Shown here piece by piece: positions 46,661 through 57,500 of a DNA stretch of 57,500 nucleotides (positions are counted from its first letter, which is position 1; every line of letters begins with the position of its first letter). Under the pieces are notes generated by a model, which saw only the letters and a list, made by a program, of their open reading frames with translations, did no database searches and had not been told where the DNA came from. The position numbers and the translations under genes were made by a program. Origin of the DNA: Stramonita haemastoma (taxonomy: Eukaryota > Mollusca > Gastropoda > Neogastropoda > Muricidae). The stretch spans positions 1,037,959-1,095,458 of the forward strand of contig CM060318.1 in NCBI GenBank assembly GCA_030674155.1. Direction: 5' to 3'.

Positions 46661-47400
46661 GAAAAATCTCCTGTAAAATGTACCAAACATGTGTGGCATG
46701 TATCTGTGACTGTTATCTTATTGGCTCATCCACGCCATGTTGCGGCAGTAAGAGCTGGCTGTGGCTGTGCACTTCGACCACACTCCACCTTTAGCTTCCA
46801 GGTTATGTAGCGTCTTCTAGAGAGTGCTCTGCAAAAATGTGTTGTTGTTGCTGCTGATTTCCACAGATTTTTTTTAAAGTATGAAAAATGCACTGAGTGC
46901 TTGGTATCTTTTCTTTTTAATTGAGAATATAGATGGGCTCCCTGTGGACTTCCGACCCGGAGGATGCGACATAAGGCATCTGGTATGGCTGTGGAGGGGA
47001 GTTGAGATGAGCGCCGTAGAAGCAGCAGGACAGGAACGATCACATATAAGGAGGCAGCAAAAATAGATTCAAACCTGCCCAATTTGTACAAAATCACATG
47101 TTTTGAGTCAGAAGCTGGTTTTCACAGAATAAACTGGTTTTTATCTCTGCTAATGCCGTAGTACATACGATATGGATGCGAGAGTGATATAGGAAAATAA
47201 AAGAAAAAGTGGCAAGATTTAAAGGTGCTGTGCAACCTTCGGTTTACCACTTCAGGGCACGTAACCGCTGACTGACCGCTGGTTTATGGCCCTGGGGCCG
47301 CCAGGGGAAAAAGAATTTACAGCCGCTCTTGCAGAGAGGACATGGTTTATCTGCTGCTGTCCTGAAAGTGGCGTGGCAAAATGGGGGGAACAGGCAGAAG
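46661..47400. other. Anonymous sequence
   Basis: No gene or element recognised. Confidence 0.45.
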
Positions 47401-47401
47401 A

Positions 47402-47800
47402 ACATTGCCTTTCCTCTTTTCTGTCTTCTGCCTTTCCTCTTTTCTGTCTTCTGCCCTCTCTTTTCTGTCTTCTACCTTCTCTTTTCTGTCTTCTGCCCTC
47501 TCTTTTCTGTCTTCTGCCCTCTCTTTTCTGTCTTCTGCCCTCTCTTTTCTGTCTTCTGCCCTCTCTTTTCTGTCTTCTGCCCTCTCTTTTCTGTCTTCTG
47601 CCCTCTCTTTTCTGTCTTCTACCCTCTCTTTTCTGTCTTCTGCCCTCTCTTTTCTGTCTTCTGCCCTCTCTTTTCTGTCTTCTGCCCTCTCTTTTCTGTC
47701 TTCTGCCCTCTCTTTTCTGTCTTCTGCCCTCTCTTTTCTGTCTTCTACCCTCTCTTTTCTGTCTTCTGCCCTCTCTTTTCTGTCTTCTGCCCTCTCTTTT
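47402..47800. repeat. 21 bp minisatellite (CTCTCTTTTCTGTCTTCTGC)
   Basis: About 18 nearly identical units of CTCTCTTTTCTGTCTTCTGC plus C; a few have CTACC. Both strands stay open because the unit is seven codons long and stop-free. Confidence 0.95.
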
Positions 47801-48065
47801 CTGTTTTGTCTTTTTCTTTATTCTTCACTTTTCTTTCTTCATTTCTTTCTTCCTGTCTTCCTTTCTTTTGTTTTCTTTTCTTTCCCTTTTCTTTCTTTTG
47901 CTTTTCTTTCTTTCTATTTTCTTTCAATTCTCTCTTTCTTTCTTTTTTACTTTCTTTCTTTCTTTTTTTTTTCTTCTTTTCCCTCTTTTCTTGATTTGTT
48001 CTCTTTCTTCATTTCTTGTTTCCTCTCATTGGACTCTTTCTTTACCTTTCTTTTTTCTTTTTTAA
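47801..48065. repeat. Polypyrimidine tract
   Basis: TTTC/TTCT-rich sequence of about 260 bases following the 21 bp array. Confidence 0.85.
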
Positions 48066-48185
48066 TACTGGTATTAAATTAATATTCGGACTTGTTTCAT
48101 TGAATTATTGCTTTACCTACCCCCATTGCCTGACATCCCAGTCATTTCTAACTTTGGGCATCATTCTTTTCCTAGGCCATTTAGT

Positions 48186-48770
48186 AGACCACCCCTACCT
48201 GTGCCACCCCTACCTGTGCCACCCCTACCTGTGCCACCCCTATCTGTGCCACCCCTACCTGTGCCACCCCTACCTGTGCCACCCCTACCTGTGCCACCCC
48301 TATCTGTGCCACCCCTACCTGTGCCACCCCTACCTGTGCCACCCCTACCTGTGCCACCCCTATCTGTGCCACCCCTACCTGTGCCACCCCTACCTGTGCC
48401 ACCCCTATCTGTGCCACCCCTATCTGTGCCACCCCTACCTGTGCCACCCCTACCTGTGCACCCCTATCTGTGCCACCCCTACCTGTGCCACCCCTATCTT
48501 TGCCACCCCTACCTGTGCCACCCCTATCTGCGCCACCCGTATCTGTGCCACCCCTATCTGTGCCACCCGCATCTGTGCCAGCCCTACCTGTGCCACCCCG
48601 ATCTGTGCCACCCCGATCTGTGCCACCCCTATCTGTGCCATCCGTATCTGTGCCACCCCTATCTGTGCCACCCCTATCTGTTCTACCCCTATCTGTGCCA
48701 CACCTATCTGTGCCACCCCTATCTGTGCCACCCCACCCCTATCTGTGCCACCCCTATCTGTGCCACGGGT
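48186..48770. repeat. 15 bp minisatellite (ACCCCTACCTGTGCC)
   Basis: About 38 units. ACCTGTGCC and ATCTGTGCC subtypes alternate in a four-unit pattern from 48190 to 48430. The right half is more degenerate. Open in several frames because 15 is a multiple of three. Confidence 0.95.
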
Positions 48771-49200
48771 GCCTACCCCAACTCTTTACCTAACTGGATA
48801 CAGCTTGTGCAATGGGGGTAATTGGAAGAGGGGTGTGGGGTGAGCATTTAACAAGCCAATGTTTAGCTGTTGTGCAGGAAGCAGCAATACTAACCACTAA
48901 CGACAACAGCAAAACGTAGATTTACGATATGGTGGGCAATAAGCGACACACGTTTACAACATGTAAAGGAACTCACGGCAACATGAAAGTTGCCCTACGA
49001 AATGAGGTAGAACAAAGCCACTGTGGTAGTCAATGCAGGCAAACAGAAAAATATTTGAGTGGCTCAGCTGTTGTGGCGACAGGCTCTCCCCAATGAGAGC
49101 AGCCCAATATCACGCTGATTTACCTACTGTGACTTGCAGAGATAATTATACAATATTCAATACAATCTGAAACATAAAAATGTACTCAGCATTGCTCACG
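48771..49200. other. Anonymous sequence
   Basis: No gene recognised. Confidence 0.45.
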
Positions 49201-49205
49201 CGCGC

Positions 49206-49207
49206 GT

Positions 49208-49281
<74 letters not shown>

Positions 49282-49335
49282 AGAGAGACAGAGACAGAGA
49301 CAGAGACACAGAGACAGAGACAGAGACAGAGAGAA
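49206..49335. repeat. (CA)n then (GACAGA)n
   Basis: CA repeat to about 49276, then GAGACAGAGACA-type repeats running directly into the 3' tail of a minus-strand LINE. Confidence 0.93.
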
Positions 49336-49860
<525 letters not shown>

Positions 49861-50966
49861 TCTTTATTTTCCAAGGGTTACAGATAAGCATTCACATAAA
49901 TCATTTTCCTCCGGCCCTTGCCCTGATTAGGGACTATCAGCAAATCAAGAAGGAACGCCTTTGCAGAAAGCACAACTACAAAACAACAATCTGACAATCA
50001 CTAAGATAAAGGAACAAGCAGTAAGTAAACAAAAAGGTCACTGCAGGTACACGTTCTCTCCTTCTGTTGAAAAACAAAAAGTAAGTAAAGAAACGCACAC
50101 ATTTCCTGAGAAAAATAAAACTAAATTGTCAACAGCCTGAAGACAGCCATTGGCTTAACGCTCATTTATATAGCCTGCTGTCTCTGGGAGATATTTACAT
50201 GCAGGTGTGCGGGATAGTACTTACAAAGCCTCTTTCACTCCCTTTTCATTTGTATCGTGATGAGGGTAGCAATAGTCTATTATGTCGAACAGAGAACATC
50301 TACAATCAACTTTTTTTCAAAAGTAAGTTAGGAAAAAATATTTAAAATACAATTTACCTTTCGTTTGTCTTATTTTGCCTATATCCATTGGTCCATGTTG
50401 CGCTAATGCGCGACGCCTAGAATTCCCTCCCCTGACCATGAAAAACACTGTTACCTTCTTGAAAACTACTAACATTCATAAAAGATTGTCGCCACATGCT
50501 TTGAATTGCCTCTCTTAGCAAGAACGCTGATGTCTTCTTTGTTTTTACTAAAATTCATAAAGGACCGCCGTTTCAGGGGAGTTAATTAAAGAAACCCACA
50601 AAATAATTTACACCAGAAGAATTCTTTCGTGCCAATTTTTGAATATATGACAGCATTTACATCCCTAAAATACCATTCTGTCGGTAGATATCCCCAGATA
50701 ATTATTTTGCTGGACTTCAGAAGTCATTTTGTTTCAAACTCACAGAAATCATGCCTATACATCGGACATTCTAGAGCTTGTTTGTTTTTTCTGGAGAGGG
50801 AATGAATGAATAATAAATGAATGAGTAACTTTATTTTTAATGGCTACAGAGTAAGTATGTACATACTTTTTCCATCCACCCTTGCCCTGATTAGGGACTA
50901 TGTTTTGTTTGTTTTTTTTTAAATACCACACACAATCACCAACAACAGTTCAACCTATGATTAAAA
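49861..50966 (-). mobile_element. LINE family U 3' region (two related 3' ends)
   Basis: The minus-strand 3' end GGAAAATAAAGA directly abuts (TC)n. Its terminal stem motif is CCCTAATCAGGGCAAGGG. A second, related 3' end lies at 50806-50930 with the same stem and a (TTCA)n tail, so the block holds at least two insertions. The 50.0-50.8 kb interior has no RT motif and looks like 3' UTR. The upstream limit is set by the next (GA)n. Confidence 0.55.
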
Positions 50967-50970
50967 AAAT

Positions 50971-50971
50971 C

Positions 50972-51033
<62 letters not shown>
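50971..51033. repeat. (GA)n between two LINE pieces
   Basis: GA repeat with one AAG slip, ending at ACTCTGAACTCTGAACTC. Confidence 0.97.
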
Positions 51034-53225
<2,192 letters not shown>

Positions 53226-53227
53226 AG

Positions 53228-53272
53228 AATTTTAAAGTCTGCTAGGCTCTCTCTCTCTCTCTCCCTCCCCCC

Positions 53273-53304
<32 letters not shown>
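53228..53304. repeat. (CT)n interrupted by poly-C
   Basis: CT repeat, a C run of about 20, and CT again. It lies right after the ORF1 stop codon (on the minus strand, GA). Confidence 0.95.
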
Positions 53305-53306
<2 letters not shown>

Positions 53307-54409
53307 ACCCCACCTCTATGAGCTGGTCATCATCATTTATAGCGAACTTTTTACCCTCAATCAGCAGATAATTATATATCATAGTTGCTCTCTTGCCATC
53401 TTGTCTGGCCTTTTTCAGATACGGAGTTAACCTCTTCCTGATATCTCTCACATGCCTAGAGAAGTCCTCACCAACAAACACATCTGTACCCTTTAACTTT
53501 CTTTTCAGATTCAATTTTTTTTTCTTTTTTGTGTAAAGAACACACAGCGAGCTAGTACAGGTGAGTCCGGCTTGTGGTTGAGGCGATGAACTTTGTCAAA
53601 TTCCACCTTCTCTGCCAGGTCCAGCTGCTCTGAACACAGGTTCTGTAGCAGTTCCTCACAGTCGCTGTTCGTCGCTCACCCTCTTCTCTTGGTACGCCAT
53701 AGAAAATGAGATTGTTCTGCTTTGAACGAGCTTCAAGATCATCAAGTCTGGTTTGATAGTCCATCATTCTGTCACACAGGTCATGGTTTTCTTGCTGAAG
53801 GTCCTGGTTCTCCGTCTTGAGCTCTTTCACTTCTTCTTTTAGTTCCCTCACCTCATTCCGTAGAGCAGCGTTGTCCTCCCGTAGTTCACTGATTTGTTTC
53901 TTCACGTCAGTGAACTGGGCAGTCATGTCGTCCCTCAGAGCTTTGATAGAGGCCAAGATATCAGTGATGTAAGGCTCTGGTGGTGAAAAGGAAGCAGAAG
54001 CCTGAGGTTTGGCAGATTTGTCCAAACTGACTCTTCGGGATGAACTGGTACTCGCGAAACGAGTCTGCCTCATATTGTCTTTGGCTGGTGGGGGGTTGGG
54101 ACCTGGGTTCGATTCGATGTCCCCACACTTTAATAAATCGCCACCCCAGAATAGATAGGGGAGCAGAAAACCAAACAATACACCGTACACTGAACGGGTA
54201 GGTTTGAAAATGTCCATACGAGCAGCCAGCTTCCTTTTGGCCCTTTCAAACATACAACAAATATATACGGACATGAAGCGGCCACACACACTACTAATTT
54301 CAGCTGCACTATTAGGCATGACTAATATACCGTCACCATGCCAGACATCAAAAAGTAACATCACTCCAGTTCTTAGTAATCTACATATATACAAGAGAGG
54401 CAATAGCAC
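53305..54409 (-). pseudogene. LINE ORF1-like protein with 2A-like motif and coiled coil
   Basis: The minus-strand frame is open from 54409 to 53552 (285 codons; the likely start is Met 65, MDIFKPTRS, just before a hydrophobic VYGVLFGFLLPYLF stretch). Residues 97-104 are DIESNPGP, the 2A consensus D-x-E-x-N-P-G-P, at 54098-54121. A Ser/Pro-rich linker, a leucine-heptad coiled coil (about residues 150-230) and NLIFYGVPREEGERR, an RRM-like ORF1 signature, follow. Two frameshifts (near 53670 and 53525) then separate it from the rest. The C-terminal domain has FVGEDFSRHVRDIRKRL and ends IEVG-stop at 53305. 2A sequences cause ribosome skipping in picornaviruses and have been reported in non-LTR elements; here it would release an N-terminal piece. 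No ORF2 is attached. The element is dead. Confidence 0.85.
54098..54121 (-). other. 2A-like ribosome-skipping motif (DIESNPGP)
   Basis: The codons GAC ATC GAA TCG, then AAC CCA GGT CCC, read on the minus strand. Preceded by WGGDLLKCG. The skipping point would be between the final Gly and Pro. All consensus positions are intact. Activity is inferred from the motif. Confidence 0.8.
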
Positions 54410-54445
54410 ACGTCTTCACACGGATACAACAGTTCACTTCCCCCT

Positions 54446-55078
<633 letters not shown>

Positions 55079-55079
55079 C

Positions 55080-55165
<86 letters not shown>

Positions 55166-55184
55166 CTTCTCTCTCTCTCTCTCT
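55079..55184. repeat. (CT)n on the 5' side of a LINE
   Basis: CT repeat with CCTC slips, running directly into a plus-strand LINE fragment. Confidence 0.95.
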
Positions 55185-56160
55185 GTAAAAGCTTTCTAAG
55201 AACTGTTTTAACAAAGATTAGTGGATCTATTCATTCAAGAATGGGATGGGACTATAAGAAATAAAGAGAAGTATGACAATTACAGATAGTTTAAAGTATT
55301 TTTGTAATAGAGCAAAATATAAACTCTACTGATGACTACTGCTTTCAAGTAGCAATTACACAACCCAGATGTAACTTGCTACCCTTTAATAATAATGTAT
55401 ATAGATTTAGTGAGTGTGATCAAGAACACATGTGTCCTGTTTGTAAAAAACATAAACAAAAAAGAGAGATGAAAATGAAGCCCACTTTCTCATGGAATGT
55501 TGCATGTATGCAGACTTGAGAGAAAAGTTCTTAAGCAAGTGTTGCAACGTGCCATTGCCAGATCTGCTCAAAGCAACAAATGATGAGTACAAACACTGTT
55601 TATTTAGATATGTTTTTCATTATATCAACGAAAGGAAGACAATTCTACTTCAAGCTGTACATTGAAATACTGTTACGATTTGATTTGCACTTGATATGCA
55701 TGATTTCATACAATTTCTATTTGTGATTTGGTTATGCTTGATATAGGGGTCATGTCATGACAAAGAATGAAGAGTCTTTGTTTTTCTACTTTGATCACTC
55801 ATAAACATGTACTTTGTGTGCATTTGCTTTGCCAATATATGAATGGACCCATTGTTCCATCCCAAGCCCAAAAAATGTATTATGGCCCAGGGCCAAAGTA
55901 TATTACATCATTTCAGTGTTCAGAGTTCTCTCCCTAGGGAGAATCATATTTTTGTGACTTGATTATGCTTGATACTAGGGTCATAATCATGATTTACAAT
56001 AATGTGTGTTTTTCTTCTTTGATCAGTTATCAATCTGTACCTTTTGTGCATTTGCTGTGCCAGTCATATGAATGAACCCTTTGTTCCATCCCAAACCCAA
56101 AAACTGTAGTGTGGTCCATGGCCAATGCACATTAAATAATTTCAGTGTTCAGTGTTCAGT

Positions 56161-56162
<2 letters not shown>
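55185..56162 (+). mobile_element. 5'-truncated LINE family V, (CT)n on both sides
   Basis: A 978 bp plus-strand element: decayed C-terminal RT, stop at 55665, then a 3' UTR present as two tandem copies with a period of about 234 bp. GATTTGGTTATGCTTGATAT at 55725 pairs with GACTTGATTATGCTTGATAC at 55958. The end has three TTCAGTG repeats running into (CT)n. An internal copy of the terminus, TTTCAGTGTTCAGAGTTCTC at 55913, marks the end of the first 3' UTR. Confidence 0.82.
55240..55665 (+). pseudogene. LINE V C-terminal RT remnant
   Basis: Frameshifted fragment: EHMCPVCKKHKQK (about 55425) and, after a shift, DENEAHFLMECCMYADLREK to YINERKTILLQAVH-stop at 55665. Together they give the C-x2-C...H...C knuckle followed by the usual terminal helix. 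Upstream of 55420 the frame is broken by several stops but keeps recognisable spacing. It cannot be functional. Confidence 0.72.
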
Positions 56163-56207
<45 letters not shown>

Positions 56208-56209
56208 CT

Positions 56210-56268
<59 letters not shown>

Positions 56269-56319
56269 TCTCTCCTCTTTCTCTCTTCATCTCGCTTAAC
56301 ACAATAAACCTTTGTCATT

Positions 56320-56359
<40 letters not shown>

Positions 56360-56384
56360 CTCTCCTCTCTCTCCTCTCTCTCTC

Positions 56385-56432
<48 letters not shown>

Positions 56433-56449
56433 CACACACACACACACAC

Positions 56450-56502
<53 letters not shown>
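56163..56502. repeat. (CT)n with an embedded LINE end, then (CA)n
   Basis: CT repeats at 56163-56290 and 56323-56430 flank a short non-repeat segment. They are followed by (CA)n at 56431-56502 with one ACAACA slip. Confidence 0.93.
56284..56322 (+). mobile_element. Very short LINE 3' end inside (CT)n
   Basis: TTAACACAATAAACCTTTGT and CATTGTCAT resemble the CAATAAA-type 3' ends at 7225 and 51700. It has CT repeat on both sides. Only about 40 bases, so the call rests on the terminal motif and position. Confidence 0.45.
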
Positions 56503-56506
<4 letters not shown>

Positions 56507-56831
56507 CCTACACACACGCACGTGCCTGCATCTATGTTTGCCTGCATGTACGAAAGTAAGTTTATACGTGCAGCACAGCCAAATTTCACCAGGCCTGAGA
56601 TTAACAAAACATGTACAAGGCAACTGCTTCAGGTTTAATTAAAGCAATTCTAAGGAAACAGCTTATTTCTAGAGTAAAATATGCCTTGGAAGGGGTGGGT
56701 GGTGGTGGTTAGACATTGAGTCTGTTTGCATGTTTTTCACACAGAGAAATCTGCCGTATCTTCAAATAGTATGAATTTTTTTTTTAAAGGAGACAACTGC
56801 AGCTAGAAGTGCTTGAAGAAGATTCTGATTG
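56503..56831. other. Anonymous sequence
   Basis: No gene recognised. Confidence 0.4.
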
Positions 56832-57500
56832 TGTGTGTGTGTGCTGCACACTGTCTGCTGGCCCTCATTGTGTGTGTGTGCTGCACACTGTCTGCTGACC
56901 CTGATTGTGTGTGTGCTGCACACTGTCTGCTGACCCTCATTGTGTGTGTGTGCTGCACACTGTCTGCTGACCCTGATTGTGTGTGTGTGCTGCACACTGT
57001 CTGCTGACCCTCATTGTGTGTGTGTGCTGCACACTGTCTGCTGACCCTCATTGTGTGTGTGCTGCACACTGTCTGCTGACCCTGATTGTGTGTGTGTGCT
57101 GCACACTGTCTGCTGACCCTGATTGTGTGTGTGCTGCACACTGTCTGCTGACCCTCATTGTGTGTGTGTGCTGCACACTGTCTGCTGACCCTGATTGTGT
57201 GTGTGCTGCACACTGTCTGCTGACCCTGATTGTGTGTGTGCTGCACACTGTCTGCTGACCCTCATTGTGTGTGTGTGCTGCACACTGTCTGCTGACCCTC
57301 ATTGTGTGTGTGCTGCACACTGTCTGCTGACCCTCATTGTGTGTGTGCTGCACACTGTCTGCTGACCCTCATTGTGTGTGTGTGCTGCACACTGTCTGCT
57401 GACCCTCATTGTGTGTGTGTGCTGCACACTGTCTGCTGACCCTGATTGTGTGTGTGCTGCACACTGTCTGCTGACCCTCATTGTGTGTGTGTGCTGCACA
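56832..57500. repeat. 35-39 bp GT-rich minisatellite, continues past the window
   Basis: About 18 units of GCTGCACACTGTCTGCTGAC, CCTCATT or CCTGATT, and a short (GT)n of variable length that sets the unit size. CTCATT and CTGATT types are interspersed. The array is cut by the window end. Confidence 0.95.

Noticed and set aside
45802..46686. 294-codon Cys/Val- and Met/Tyr-rich minus-strand frame
   Set aside because: Translation of (CA)n, (CATA)n, (GA)n and (GACA)n tracts.
47286..48082. Leu/Phe/Ser-rich frames that look like multi-pass membrane proteins
   Set aside because: The 21 bp CTCTCTTTTCTGTCTTCTGC repeat and T-rich tract create the hydrophobicity.
48016..48843. 275-codon proline-rich frame and its overlapping frames
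   Set aside because: Produced by a 15 bp repeat preceded by a polypyrimidine tract; open on several frames at once.

Overview
This 57.5 kb window looks like non-coding, repeat-saturated DNA from an animal nuclear genome. A marine mollusc, perhaps a gastropod, is my best guess. The basis is several tRNA-headed SINE families, several clades of broken non-LTR retrotransposons (LINEs) and very dense microsatellites and minisatellites. No bacterial or organellar gene organisation is visible. The species call is inference. I recognised no host protein-coding exon, no functional tRNA or rRNA gene and no CRISPR array. Nearly every long open frame is a by-product of stop-free tandem repeats.

Layout. 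1-1.08 kb: unremarkable sequence with a (GA)n tract. 1.08-8.96 kb: a (TCA)n-based minisatellite with a conserved hairpin-like core, interrupted by two SINEs and by a 1.5 kb block of LINE tails. 9.2-12.23 kb: tandem arrays, chiefly a 27/37/41 bp minisatellite open in all three forward frames. 12.28-15.73 kb: a LINE tail and four SINE copies, one nested inside another. 15.88-21.64 kb: a family of related minisatellites (29, about 47-53, 24 and 52 bp units) split by a 5'-truncated LINE. 22.0-25.0 kb: a triple 393 bp repeat, then a chimeric reverse-transcriptase pseudogene. 26.47-29.12 kb: two 5'-truncated LINEs with clear target-site duplications (TSDs) and one SINE. 29.3-40.2 kb: more minisatellites and SINEs, including an intact SINE with a 12 bp TSD. 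40.2-49.2 kb: mostly anonymous sequence with composite microsatellites and SINE/LINE remnants. 49.28-56.4 kb: a chain of LINE fragments separated by (GA)n/(TC)n tracts. 56.83 kb to the end: a GT-rich minisatellite that runs off the window.

The recognisable proteins all belong to retroelements: fragments of LINE reverse transcriptases (17.1, 23.1-25.0, 26.8, 28.2, 51.4 and 55.2 kb) and one ORF1-type coiled-coil protein (53.3-54.4 kb) carrying a 2A-like D-I-E-S-N-P-G-P motif. All are truncated, frameshifted or lack catalytic residues. SINEs of the commonest family share their 3' end with a LINE family also present here, so that LINE probably supplied the mobilising enzyme.

The most interesting signal is systematic: about eight LINE 3' ends directly abut (TC)n microsatellites, always in the same orientation relative to the TC strand. 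Two LINE pieces have TC on both sides, and several sit in series on one strand. This suggests retrotransposons that target, or are captured by, (TC)n tracts.
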